This document shows positions 1-10,000 of a stretch of 36,083 nucleotides of DNA, piece after piece. The stretch is from CAZJBP01 sp964544115 (GTDB taxonomy: Bacteria > Verrucomicrobiota > Kiritimatiellia > UBA8416 > JADHWI01). The stretch is from NCBI GenBank assembly GCA_964544115.1, contig CAZJBP010000009.1, positions 1-36,083 of the forward strand, given 5' to 3'. The notes beneath the pieces were generated by a model. That model made no database searches, was not told where the DNA came from, and was given only the letters and a program-made list of their open reading frames with translations. The position numbers and the translations under genes were made by a program. The stretch's first letter is position 1. The number at the start of each line of letters is the position of its first letter.

Positions 1-909
1 CACGGCCACGCAGGCCGCCTCGAGCAGCTCGGTCGCCAGAACCGTGATGTTCGTCGCCCTCACGGGACACAGGCGCACGTCCGCCCCGCTGGCCTGAACG
101 CCCTCGAGGATGGCGCCGGCCATGATTTCCGTGCTCCGCCACATCGTGTCGTAGACGATGAGCACCCGCGGCTCGCAGCGGTGGCCGACCAACCGGCGAT
201 AGGCCGAGACGATCTCCGCAATGTGCTTGCGCCAGATGACGCCGTGGCTCGGAGCGACGATCTCGAGCGGCAGCCCCTTCGCGCGCTCCAGCACGCGGGC
301 GATCGGCTGGGCGTAGAGCATCACGATGTTGGCGTAGTACGTTTTGGCCTCGTGCATCAGCACGCCCAGGGGCTCCTCGTCGTCGAACCGGTTCGACGAG
401 GCGTAGTGCTGGCCGAATGCGTCCATCGAGAACAGGAGCTTTTCTTCGGGCACGTAGGAGAACATGGACTCCGGCCAGTGCACCATCGGCGTCTCGATGA
501 AGCGCAGCGACCGTCGGCCCAGCGCCAGCGTATCGCCCTCGGCCACGATGCGGAAGCGCCAGGCGGACGTGTCGGTGTGGCGCGACAGAGCGTCCCTGCA
601 GCGCGTGTTGCAGACGAGCTCGGCCTTCGGGCAGGCCTTCATGACGGCGGGCAGGCTGCCGGCGTGGTCGGGCTCGGCGTGATTGCAGACCACGTAGTCG
701 ATCGTGGCCGGATCCGCGTGGGCGCGGACATTCTCAAGCAGCCTTTCGGCGAACGGCGCCTTCACCGTATCGATCAGCGCGGTCTTCTCGTCCTGCACGA
801 GATACGCGTTATACGTCGTGCCCCGCTCGGTCGTGTAGCCGTGGAAATCGCGGACGGTCCAGTCCACATACCCCACCCAGTGGATTCCTTCGCAGAGTTT
901 TGTCGTCAT
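1..909 (-). CDS. Flavodiiron protein (FprA/NorV-type), C-terminal part outside window
   Basis: Flavodiiron proteins reduce nitric oxide or oxygen in the cytoplasm using a non-haem di-iron centre and FMN. The protein reads leftward from ATG at 909 and has no stop before base 1, so about 303 residues are visible. The N-terminal metallo-beta-lactamase-like domain carries the full iron ligand set: H77-x-E79-x-D81 in 'NHAEPDH', a His in 'VHWPESMF', an Asp in 'SMDAFGQH' and a His in 'APSHGVIW'. A flavodoxin domain starts near residue 255 with 'PRVLIVYDTMWRSTE'. The missing part should be the rest of the flavodoxin domain; whether a rubredoxin domain follows cannot be seen. It is the last visible gene of a leftward group with a thioredoxin-like protein, 103 bases downstream of it, under a candidate sigma-54 promoter. 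Family assignment is firm; NO versus O2 preference is not readable. Confidence 0.95.
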   Translation of the reverse strand, partial: MTTKLCEGIHWVGYVDWTVRDFHGYTTERGTTYNAYLVQDEKTALIDTVKAPFAERLLENVRAHADPATIDYVVCNHAEPDHAGSLPAVMKACPKAELVCNTRCRDALSRHTDTSAWRFRIVAEGDTLALGRRSLRFIETPMVHWPESMFSYVPEEKLLFSMDAFGQHYASSNRFDDEEPLGVLMHEAKTYYANIVMLYAQPIARVLERAKGLPLEIVAPSHGVIWRKHIAEIVSAYRRLVGHRCEPRVLIVYDTMWRSTEIMAGAILEGVQASGADVRLCPVRATNITVLATELLEAACVAV

Positions 910-1012
910 CCGTCGTCGAGTCCTTTCAACGCTAAAGGGCCCGCGGCCCGGACTTCCGCCCGGACCCGGACCCCACGCACCGCAGCTCTGAAACGCTGAA
1001 GTGGGAACCCTA

Positions 1013-1480
1013 CTACTTCTTCCCCTGGTCCTTCAACAGCGTCTTCACGTGCTCGACGTACGCCTCTGCCCCGCCGCGCTGGTAGCCGGTACGCGCTAGT
1101 TCCTTGCCCTCAGAATTTAGCAGCAACACCGTGGGGTAGCCCTCGATGCCGTAGGTCGCCGCCAGTTTTTTGTTCTGGGCCGCCTCGGCGTCCGGTTGGG
1201 GCTTGCGCGCGGGAAAATCGGCCAGGAACAGCACGAGGTTCGTCGCCGCGTAATTCTGGAACGCCTTCTGGGAGAAGACCTCCTTCTCCAGGCGGATGCA
1301 CCACCCGCACCAGTCCGATCCCGAGAAGTCTGCCAGGATGGGCCGTTTCTGCTCCGCCGCCTGCCGCTTGGTGGCCTCAAAATCGGTCAGCCACGGCCCG
1401 CCCTCCCCCGCCTGCAGCGTTCCCGACGCGGCCAGGAGTCCTGTCACTGCGATCGCCATCCACCTGCTAAACTTGCTCAT
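1013..1480 (-). CDS. Exported thioredoxin-like protein (WCGWC)
   Basis: A 155-residue thioredoxin-fold protein with an N-terminal signal peptide (hydrophobic segment about residues 8-22, ending 'LQAGEGG'). It is therefore expected in the periplasm or attached outside the inner membrane. The redox motif is W57-C58-G59-W60-C61, in the 'DFSGSDWCGWC' context typical of the thioredoxin_7/DUF255-like branch. The conserved cis-Pro is in 'GIEGYPTVLLL'. A good ribosome site (AAGGAAGGG) lies just before ATG 1480. It sits between a small Cys-containing protein and a flavodiiron protein in the same orientation, so a role in thiol repair or electron supply during nitrosative or oxidative stress is a reasonable inference. 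The partner is unknown. Confidence 0.9.
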   Translation of the reverse strand: MSKFSRWMAIAVTGLLAASGTLQAGEGGPWLTDFEATKRQAAEQKRPILADFSGSDWCGWCIRLEKEVFSQKAFQNYAATNLVLFLADFPARKPQPDAEAAQNKKLAATYGIEGYPTVLLLNSEGKELARTGYQRGGAEAYVEHVKTLLKDQGKK

Positions 1481-1510
1481 GGGTTCCCTTCCTTGGCATC
1501 CGCCCCGGCG

Positions 1511-1756
1511 TCATGTCCTGCCGGCAACGGCCGACGGCGTTGTGTCGCCGACCCCGGCCCACCGGCTTCCTGCCTGCATCAGCTTCTTCTCGACCTCCGC
1601 CTGCCGTTTAACCTGGTAGGCGCAGTCGCGCAGGACGCCGCACAGCAGGACGCACCCGTCGTCGACATCCTCGGACTCTGCATCGTCAGCCAGTATGATC
1701 ATCCGCCGGGCCAACTCAAGCGTATCCGTAACCAATTTGCTCTGTCTGCAGGGCAC
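1511..1756 (-). CDS. Small conserved-looking Cys-containing protein, function unknown
   Basis: An 81-residue protein with no signal peptide. The open frame extends to a TTG at 1780, but the GTG at 1756 is chosen because GGAGGAAGG lies at the right distance before it, while the TTG has no such site. The body is amphipathic helix-like ('LARRMIILADDAESED') followed by 'DDGCVLLCGVLRDCAYQVK', which has three cysteines (C35, C39, C45) plus C3 near the start. I recall similar short proteins in anaerobic bacteria but cannot name a family. It is the first gene after a candidate sigma-54 promoter and lies 30 bases upstream of the thioredoxin-like gene, so it is probably co-transcribed with it and the flavodiiron protein. 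The Cys spacing would suit metal binding or thiol sensing, but that is inference. Confidence 0.65.
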   Translation of the reverse strand: MPCRQSKLVTDTLELARRMIILADDAESEDVDDGCVLLCGVLRDCAYQVKRQAEVEKKLMQAGSRWAGVGDTTPSAVAGRT

Positions 1757-1819
1757 GCCTTCCTCCGATGTCGGGCTCAATTTTTCCCGGAAAAGAATGT
1801 TCCCGCGAGCCCTCGTCCT

Positions 1820-1835
1820 TGCTAATTGCGTGCCA
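1820..1835 (-). promoter_or_regulatory. Sigma-54 (-24/-12) promoter for the redox operon
   Basis: On the minus strand the sequence reads TGGCACGCAATTAGCA. This matches the sigma-54 consensus TGGCACG-N4-TTGCA with one mismatch, and has the required GG-N10-GC spacing (GG at 1834-1833, GC at 1822-1821). Transcription would start near 1809, giving a leader of about 50 bases before the GTG at 1756. The gene just upstream encodes a sigma-54 activator, which strongly supports the call. Confidence 0.8.
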
Positions 1836-1877
1836 AGCGGTTACGCTGGGTGGTGGGGCGACACACATGTGGTTTCA

Positions 1878-1893
1878 TCGCAAAGCATTGCGA
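1878..1893. promoter_or_regulatory. Candidate upstream activator site, palindrome TCGCAA-N4-TTGCGA
   Basis: A perfect 6+6 inverted repeat (TCGCAA, spacer AGCA, TTGCGA) lies about 45-60 bp upstream of the -24 element of the sigma-54 promoter, in the 205-base gap after the activator gene. Dyads in this position are typical binding sites for the Fis-type helix-turn-helix of sigma-54 activators. Which palindrome is used is inference. Confidence 0.45.
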
Positions 1894-1903
1894 CAATGAC
1901 GCA

Positions 1904-1914
1904 CGGACTGTCCG
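1904..1914. promoter_or_regulatory. Second candidate activator site, palindrome CGGAC-T-GTCCG
   Basis: A perfect 5+5 inverted repeat with one central base lies about 70-80 bp upstream of the -24 element. Together with the TCGCAA dyad it would place two activator sites in the usual enhancer range. Such short palindromes are common in GC-rich DNA, so confidence is low. Confidence 0.3.
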
Positions 1915-1985
1915 GGGCGGAGAACTGTATCAACGGACACAGGGCCGACGGTGAAATGAGACAGGATCAGCCGGCGTGGGCGCCC

Positions 1986-3725
<1,740 letters not shown>

Positions 3726-3780
3726 AGCCCATGCTTATATCGGCCCGCGGCGCCGGATAACAAGCGAGGAATCGGGAAGC

Positions 3781-3808
3781 AGGGCTCAGGGTTCAGGATT
3801 CGGGGTTG
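3781..3808. repeat. Four-unit heptamer tandem array (AGGGTTC-like)
   Basis: Four consecutive 7-base units read AGGGCTC, AGGGTTC, AGGATTC and GGGGTTG. The array sits in the 148-base gap between the divergent activator and exported-protein genes. It is one of several short-period degenerate intergenic arrays in this window. Confidence 0.6.
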
Positions 3809-3829
3809 CAGAACATGGAAAAAATCCCA

Positions 3830-3858
3830 TTGCAGCCACTCCTTGCCGGGCGTAGCAT
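3830..3858 (+). promoter_or_regulatory. Candidate sigma-70-type promoter for the exported protein at 3874
   Basis: TTGCAG (3830-3835), a 17-base spacer and TAGCAT (3853-3858) match -35/-10 elements at four of six positions each. The predicted start near 3865 would leave almost no leader and would cut into the GAGGG ribosome site at 3860-3864, so the exact promoter may differ. Confidence 0.3.
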
Positions 3859-3873
3859 GAGGGTAGACAAGCA

Positions 3874-4665
3874 ATGAATGTCTTACGCAAACAGCTTGGC
3901 CTGCGCGGCGCGACCCTCGCGCTGGCTGGCGCCATTGCCCTCGCCGGGACGCATGCGTGGGCCACCAGGGATTTCGCGCGCTACGAGGTCATCCTCCAGA
4001 CCCTGCCCTTCGGCAACGTCAGCGCCACGACCGCCGCCGATGCGGCCGCAGCCCTGCCGGCGTCGCAGTCCTTCATACGCAACCTGCGCCTGTGCGCCCT
4101 CAAGGAAAGCGGCGCGGGCATCCGCGTCGGGTTCATCGATATCGCCGCCAAACCCCCGCGCAACTACCTGCTGTATGTCGGCGAGACCAGCAGCGACGGC
4201 GTGGAGGTGCGGGATGCCGACTTTACGGAAGGCAAAGCCCTCCTGCGCAAAGGCGCCGACGAGCAGTGGATTGAACTCGGCGGTGCACCCGCCGCCGGTG
4301 GCGGCCCCGGCCCGGGGCCGGGCGGCATGCCCGCCCGCCCGTCTTCCTCTCCCGCGCGAGCCAGCGTGACTCCGCCCGCCGCTGCCAATTCCTACGCGGC
4401 CCGCCTGCGCGCCCGCCAGGAAGCGCTCCGCACCCGCACGGTGGAACCCCCGAAGCTTTCCGGCGAGGCCCTGCAGAAGCACCTTCAGGACTACAACGTC
4501 CAGCTGATCAAGGAGGGCAAGCCGCCACTACCGATCGCGCTGACGCCCGAGCAGGACACCCAGCTCGTGCAGGAGGGCTATCTTCCGCCGCAGGATCCCC
4601 AGGCGACGGCCGCGCCCGCCGCACCGGCGGCACCGGTGCCGCCGGCCGCGGAAACGGCCGAGTAA
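3874..4665 (+). CDS. Exported protein with Pro/Ala-rich linker, function unknown
   Basis: A 263-residue protein with a clear signal peptide (hydrophobic stretch about residues 10-28, 'LALAGAIALAGTHAWA'). The mature N-terminal part (about 32-135) looks like a small compact beta domain: 'RYEVILQTLPFG', 'VGFIDIAAKPPRNYLLYVGE', 'GVEVRDADFTEGKALLRKG'. A Gly/Pro-rich linker (about 136-165) is followed by a charged helical segment and a C-terminal Ala/Pro-rich tail. The N-terminal pattern recalls the periplasmic clamp domains of PilP/GspC-type secretion or pilus proteins, but the similarity is only visual and no pilus genes are nearby. It is transcribed divergently from the sigma-54 activator gene, 148 bases away. 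A ribosome site GAGGG precedes the ATG. Confidence 0.8.
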   Translation: MNVLRKQLGLRGATLALAGAIALAGTHAWATRDFARYEVILQTLPFGNVSATTAADAAAALPASQSFIRNLRLCALKESGAGIRVGFIDIAAKPPRNYLLYVGETSSDGVEVRDADFTEGKALLRKGADEQWIELGGAPAAGGGPGPGPGGMPARPSSSPARASVTPPAAANSYAARLRARQEALRTRTVEPPKLSGEALQKHLQDYNVQLIKEGKPPLPIALTPEQDTQLVQEGYLPPQDPQATAAPAAPAAPVPPAAETAE

Positions 4666-4694
4666 GGGGGTTGTTCTTTCAGGGGAGAAAGGTG

Positions 4695-4724
4695 TTGACG
4701 CAGAGGGAGGGCAGGGGATACATT
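4695..4724 (+). promoter_or_regulatory. Candidate promoter upstream of the VNVVGF protein
   Basis: TTGACG (4695-4700), an 18-base spacer and TACATT (4719-4724) form a sigma-70-like promoter, giving a leader of roughly 140 bases. A second TTGACG at 4782-4787, with GAGAAT 17 bases on (4805-4810), is an alternative nearer the gene. The 204-base gap 4666-4869 shows nothing else clear. Confidence 0.4.
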
Positions 4725-4869
4725 GAGACAGGATACAGGAGTTGTGGCTGCGTCGTCGGGCGTCGTTGCCTTTGATTTCGGTTGACGCCGGGACGCAGAA
4801 GTAAGAGAATGAAGGCTGTTTAACGGTGTGTTGGTCGTCAGAAACGACAGCGAACGGAGGAAGGTCCAG

Positions 4870-5658
4870 ATGAAAAAGACATTGGGAGCAGTGGTGGCGC
4901 TAGCTCTGGCTGCGGCCGTCGTTCATGGCGCGACCGAAGTGAAGAGCGTTAACGTGGTGGGTTTCACGAAGGTCGGTCTCAAGCCGGGCATGTTTTCGCT
5001 GATCGGTCTGAACTTCAACAGTCTGGACGCGCAGGGACAGACCCTTCGTGGCGTACTGGGTTCTGGGCTGTACGCGAATGATCTCCCGTTTTTGGCTGAC
5101 CAAGTCTGGGTGTACAACACCGGCAGTTCGGTCTATAAGTCCTACTATCAGGCCACCGACGGGCTGTTCTATGACGCCGACAAGTTCCAGTTCGGCAATC
5201 CAGGTCCAGCCACGAACCCTGTGGTGTCTGTTGGTCAGGGCATGTTTGTGTCCGGTTCCACATCTACGGGGGACCACGACCTGTCCCTTATGGGAGAGGT
5301 AGTCAGCGTGGCAACGCAGACCACAGATGTCGTGACCAGCTTTCAGATTCTCTCGTTCCCCTTCTCTCAGTCGGTCGACATTCAGGCGACGTCATTCGCA
5401 GCCATGCCGGGAGTTTCGGCCAACGACTTCCCGTTTCTGGCCGACAACATTTATCTGATGACGCCGGCCGGGAGCTACGCGCAGTACTACCTCGGGGTTG
5501 ATGGCAAGTGGCGCGATGCGTCGCTTTGGAGCTTCGGAAATCCGCCGGCACCGGCAGTGGGCGTCACGGTTTCTCTTGGTCAGGGGTTCTTCTACGAGGC
5601 AAGGAATGCCTCGCTCTGGTCGTGGGCCGAGACCAACAAGTACATCAGCTCGCTGTAA
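4870..5658 (+). CDS. Exported 'VNVVGF' protein with an internal duplication
   Basis: A 262-residue secreted protein. The start is set at ATG 4870 rather than the upstream GTG-type frame extension at 4828 because GGAGGAAGG precedes it and the product then begins with a standard signal peptide ('MKKTLGAVVALALAAAVVHG'). The mature protein opens with 'VNVVGFTKVGLKPGMFSLIG', a motif I associate with abundant secreted proteins of Kiritimatiellota and Verrucomicrobiota. Two halves are homologous: 'NDLPFLADQVWVYNT' near residue 70 and 'NDFPFLADNIYLMTP' near residue 185. Each is followed by a Tyr-rich strand, a 'FGNP' turn and 'VGQGMF' or 'LGQGFF', a repeat period of about 115 residues. It is probably a beta-rich surface or matrix protein. 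It is followed 55 bases later by a PEP-CTERM gene, probably in the same transcript. Molecular role unknown. Confidence 0.85.
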   Translation: MKKTLGAVVALALAAAVVHGATEVKSVNVVGFTKVGLKPGMFSLIGLNFNSLDAQGQTLRGVLGSGLYANDLPFLADQVWVYNTGSSVYKSYYQATDGLFYDADKFQFGNPGPATNPVVSVGQGMFVSGSTSTGDHDLSLMGEVVSVATQTTDVVTSFQILSFPFSQSVDIQATSFAAMPGVSANDFPFLADNIYLMTPAGSYAQYYLGVDGKWRDASLWSFGNPPAPAVGVTVSLGQGFFYEARNASLWSWAETNKYISSL

Positions 5659-5713
5659 GGTCTGTCAATCGATTGTGGTGGTGGAGACGTTAAGGGTTAA
5701 TCGGAGGGATATC

Positions 5714-6214
5714 ATGAAGCTTCAGCGTTGTGTGGCGGCATTGGTTGTTCTGTTCATGGTCGCGGTTTCCGGAAATGCGGCGAACCTTCAGTGGTCCGCG
5801 GCGCCGACGACGACTGCTCCGTCCAGTGTCACCGCAACATACACCGCGGCTCTGTACTTGGGCGCCAACCCGCTGCTGTGGGCCTCGGCGACACCCATCT
5901 ACACGACCACTTACACAGGCAGTGCGGGCGGCTTCTTTGTCCCGTCCTCCTCTGGGCCCAGCATGGCAACTCTTGGATTGGACAATGGGTCCCAGATTTA
6001 CACGCACCTGTTCAACGCGAGCAGCATAGGCGCCGCCACTTACACGGCCACTGTTGGCAGTGGATCTCATACAGTGACCGGCTACAACGCGCTGAACCCT
6101 GCCTATACCTACAATGCAGGTACGGGAGGTCAGTGGCAGGCCGTGCCGGAGCCGACCACCCTCGCACTCCTTGGGGTAGGCCTTCTGGGTCTCGGCTTCC
6201 GGCGGAAGCGCTAG
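5714..6214 (+). CDS. PEP-CTERM sorting domain protein
   Basis: A 166-residue secreted protein. ATG 5714 is preceded by GGAGGG; in-frame sequence upstream has no ribosome site. It has a signal peptide (about residues 1-22) and a Thr/Ser/Ala/Tyr-rich, low-charge mature region ('TYTAALYLGANPLLWA', 'TYTATVGSGSH'). The C-terminal anchor has the classic parts: a 'VPEP' motif, a hydrophobic helix with Gly and Leu, and a final basic 'FRRKR'. PEP-CTERM proteins are recognised by an exosortase, cleaved and released to the surface, often with an exopolysaccharide. No exosortase is in this window. It lies between the VNVVGF protein and a terminator-like hairpin. Confidence 0.93.
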   Translation: MKLQRCVAALVVLFMVAVSGNAANLQWSAAPTTTAPSSVTATYTAALYLGANPLLWASATPIYTTTYTGSAGGFFVPSSSGPSMATLGLDNGSQIYTHLFNASSIGAATYTATVGSGSHTVTGYNALNPAYTYNAGTGGQWQAVPEPTTLALLGVGLLGLGFRRKR

Positions 6215-6239
6215 TCGTCGTTTTGATTTCTGCTCTGTG

Positions 6240-6270
6240 GAAGCCCCTCGAATAGAGGGGCTTCTTCTTT
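6240..6270 (+). terminator. Rho-independent terminator after the PEP-CTERM gene
   Basis: A perfect 10-bp stem (GAAGCCCCTC at 6240-6249, GAGGGGCTTC at 6255-6264) with loop GAATA is followed by the T-rich TTCTTT. It lies 25 bases after the stop codon. Confidence 0.85.
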
Positions 6271-6286
6271 GTGTGTGGGGGCTGGC

Positions 6287-6973
6287 ATGAAGATGTACAG
6301 ATCGGCGCTGGTGGCATTCTTATCGACCTGTTGGTGCGCATGGGGTGAGGCAGCGACTCACGAAAACGTGTTGGTCAAGTACGGCCCTCAGGTTGATCGG
6401 ACCGTTGTCGAGACGGTCAAGACGACCATCGAATCCCAGTTAGGTTTGACCTGCAATTTGCTCGTCACGAACCAGCAAGCAAGAACGCTTGAAGGTTCGA
6501 TTGCGGCTGCGGAGAAGTCGGCGTCTCTCTCGGGAGATATCGTGGTGGTGCTGATCAATTCGTCAGGGACCACGAACTTCACGTCAGCCGTCTTTCGCAG
6601 TTCGCGGGTTCTCCTGATCAATGCCGTGGATCAGCCCGGCAGGGCGGGAGAGAATACTTCCCGGGCCTCATTTGCGCGGATCGTTCAGCGCGAGGTTGTT
6701 CAAGGTTTCGGAGCCTTGGTAGGGCTTAACCCCTGTCCTAATCCGCTCTGTGCGATGTGCGTTCGTGTCCAGAGTCATGATGCGCGACAGGCCGTTGGCT
6801 TCTGTCCGATCTGCACGTCGTCTTTCCGCAAACACCTCAAGGCCATGGGGTACAAGCACCGGTACGACCGATTAGCAGAGGAAGCCGCAGGAAAGGGCAT
6901 GATGACGAATCGGCCTGCCTCGACTCCCGCAGTCACGTTGCCACCTGAGCCCGCACCTTCGCCATCGAAGTGA
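6287..6973 (+). CDS. Exported archaemetzincin-like protein lacking the catalytic histidines
   Basis: A 228-residue protein with a signal peptide (about residues 1-22). Archaemetzincins carry HExxHxxGxxHC followed by C-x4-C-x-M-x17-C-x-x-C. Here the second half is kept: C150-x4-C155-x-M157, then C173-x-x-C176 after 15 residues. The catalytic part reads R135-E136-V-V-Q139-G-F-G, so two zinc-binding histidines are Arg and Gln and the third is not evident. The structural Cys zinc site therefore seems intact while the protease site is lost. The upstream fold also fits: beta strands 'GDIVVVLINSSG' and 'RVLLINAV'. The C-terminus is Pro-rich and disordered. The start is chosen as the first Met that gives a signal peptide. 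It follows the terminator at 6240, so it needs its own promoter, which is not obvious in the short gap. Confidence 0.8.
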   Translation: MKMYRSALVAFLSTCWCAWGEAATHENVLVKYGPQVDRTVVETVKTTIESQLGLTCNLLVTNQQARTLEGSIAAAEKSASLSGDIVVVLINSSGTTNFTSAVFRSSRVLLINAVDQPGRAGENTSRASFARIVQREVVQGFGALVGLNPCPNPLCAMCVRVQSHDARQAVGFCPICTSSFRKHLKAMGYKHRYDRLAEEAAGKGMMTNRPASTPAVTLPPEPAPSPSK

Positions 6974-7079
6974 TCGTTGGATACACCCTTTTCTGCGCCC
7001 GGACGCCGGGTAGGCGTTCTTACGGCGCTTCATCCTGTTTGCAGTTGATGGGATTCCCTGTGCTCTGTAGTGTGGCGAT

Positions 7080-10000
7080 ATGAAGAGAGAAGGCGCGTGG
7101 GATAGGCTGCTTGGAGCGTTCGTCTTTCTCGGTAGCGGGCTGGTCTTCCTTCTGACCATCAGCCGCGGTGTCTACCCGGGCGAGTCGGCCGCCTATGTAG
7201 GTCTCTTCACTGGGCTGGTTCCTCAGTTGCAGCCTGATCATGCCCTCTGGGGGCTGGTTGTTCGGGCCGTGACGTTGATCCCCTTCGGCGGCCCAACGCT
7301 CGTGCTGAATGTCTTCAGCGTGTTGTGCGCCGCCGCGGCGGTGTGGCTCATGTATGACGTCCTGCGGCGCGCGCTCTTGTGGGCGGTGGTGCCGACGCGC
7401 GAGAATGCGGGGGGGCGCGTTCTGTCCGCCCGGCTGGGCGGCGCCGTCGGGGCTGTCGCGCTGGCGTTCTCCGGCGCCTTCTGGCAGGTCGCCAACCGCG
7501 CCCACTACGCTGGCTTCGATCTGCTGGCGCTTCTGGCGCTGGTGCGCCTGCTCTTGGCCTTCGCAGCGTCTGGCCGCCTCGCGGCAGGCTGCGCGCTAGC
7601 GTTTTTCTACGGCGTGTTCGCCGTGGAGTATTCGGCTCTCTATGCGTTTCTCCCGCTGTTCGCCGGTGCGGTGCTGATGGCGGAATGGCAGAACGAGCGC
7701 TGGTCCATCGGCCGGCTGTCGGCGCTGGGGCTGTGCGGTCTAGGCGGCCTGGCCCTGTGCTTCTTTGGTTTGGGCGCCCTGTATCTGGGCACGGATGGCT
7801 ACCTCTTCGGGGGCTACACGGGCTACGGGTCTGTCCTGTGGCGCATGATGCAGATCCAGTACTTCGACCTGTCCCGCAGTCTGCCGCGCGTGGGGTGGCT
7901 GCTGATCGTTTGCTTCTCGATCGTGCCATCGCTCGCCGCGCTGATGCTGGCGCGCCGGTCGCTGAACGAGGAGCGGGACTGGGGGTTGTACTTCGTCCAC
8001 CTGGTCTTCACCGCGTCGGTGCTCGTGGCCACGTTCCGCCCTTTCCCTGCCGCGGTCTGGCCCGACCGGCTGGTGACGCCGCAGGCGCTGGTGGCCGCGC
8101 TGTACGGCTACCTCGTGGCGTACTGGTTCCTCGTCCCCGCTCCCTGGGCGGACCCGGAGCAGATGGCCGTGAAGCGGTGGCTGGGCCGCGCCATGCGCTA
8201 CGTCTTCGTGACGCCGCTCCTGCTGGCGGCGGCGTGGGGCGTGTATGGCAACTGGGCGCGGTGCGACGGCCGGCAGGCGGGGCCCATGAACGCCTTTGCG
8301 GAGGAAGTCGTGGACCGGATGGGGTCGCACACCTGGCTGGTCTCCGACGGCCGGAGTGATGTGCACCTGCTTGATGCGGCGCGCCGCCGAGGCAAGGAGG
8401 TCCGTACCCTTGCCCTCGGCCTGCTAAATAACGAAGCGTATATGAAGGCTCTGTCGCGGAACTTCGACCGCCCCGAGCTGCGCAACCTCGCGCTCATCGG
8501 CGGCGATCGGCTGCTGGCCGAGTGGCTGCAGACGTCGCCGGGCGCGACGGGCGAGGTGTGCATTCTGTCCGCCCCGGACTACTGGATTGAGACAGGGCAT
8601 GACGCCGTCCCGCACGCCGTGCTGTACGAGGGCGTTCCGGCCGGTGCGCCGGTGGACCTGGATGCGCTGTGGAAGGAGCACGAGGCCTTCTGGTCAACGT
8701 GGGCGACTCGGATCGATCCGGACGCGGCAGCGGACCCCAGCGCAAAGGAGACTCTGCAGTTCATCCGCGGCCACACCGCGCGGGTTGCCAACGACCTGGG
8801 TGTGTTTCTTGAGGATCGCGGCCGGGCCGATCTTGCACTCAAGGCCTACAGGCGTGCGCAGACCCTCGACCCCGAGAACGTCAGTTCCCTGCTGAATCTG
8901 GCGGTGCTGGCGAAGAACGGGACCAAGTTGGACGATGCTGCAGACATTGAGAAGCAGCTGGTCGAACTGGCCAGCGACCCCAATCGACTGCCGCTGTGGC
9001 GCCTGGCCAGCACGTATGGGTATGTGCGCGAGCCCAACGCGTTCGCCCAGGCGGGGTGGGTGTGGACCTTCTCCGGGCGCCGCGGACTGGCCGTTGCCAA
9101 CCTGAAGCGTGCTATGGCGATGGGCGCCAGTGAGACTCCCGCCGCGCTGCGGGAGCTCTTGGCCACCACATACCTGGCGCAGGATCAGGAAGAGAAGAGT
9201 CGCGATCTGTACATGCAGGTGCTGCAGACCGAGACCAACAATGTCGGCGCCATGGTCGGCTTGGCCCGCATCGCCGTCCGGGACGGTGACCTCAGCAGCG
9301 CGACCAACTGGCTCAACCGTGCGCAGGCTGCCGGAGCGCCAGCCTCTGAACTGGCCACGGAGAAGGCGCTGGCGCACGTGCAAGCCGGGGATCTTGGGGA
9401 GGCCCGGGCGATCCTCGAGCGTCTCCTTGAGCGTTCACCCGATTCCGGCCGGGCCTGGGCCATCCTGGCCAGCCTGCGACTGCAGCAGGGCGATGAACTC
9501 GGATTCGAGGATGCGGTGATGCGCCTACGGTCCGTCAGCGGAGGCGACTTGGTCGCCGCCTTGCTGACGGCCCAGAAGGCGATCCTGAACGAGGACGGCG
9601 CGCGGGCGCGGCGCGAGTTGGAGACCGCGCTCCGCATCCAGCCCGGTCACCAGCAGGCGCTGGAGACGCTCCTGCGACTGGATGTCGGTGAAGGCAGGAA
9701 GGACGACGGCCGTCATCATGCCCGGCAACTGCTGAAGGTGGATCCTGGGAATGCCTTTGCGTACTGGGTTCTCGGCAGTATCCAACTGCAGGGAGGGGAG
9801 ACGGAACTGGCGGCGGATTCCTTCAGGCGAAGCCTCGCCCGCAGACGGTCAGTCGAGGCGCTGAACGACCTTGCATGGCTTCTGTACCAGAAAGGGGAGC
9901 TTGATGAAGCCCTGTCGCTCGCCCGGGAGTGTGTCACCGTGCCGCCCGAAATTGCAGATGCCTGGGACACACTCGGTGTGATCCTGATGGCGCAGGGCAA

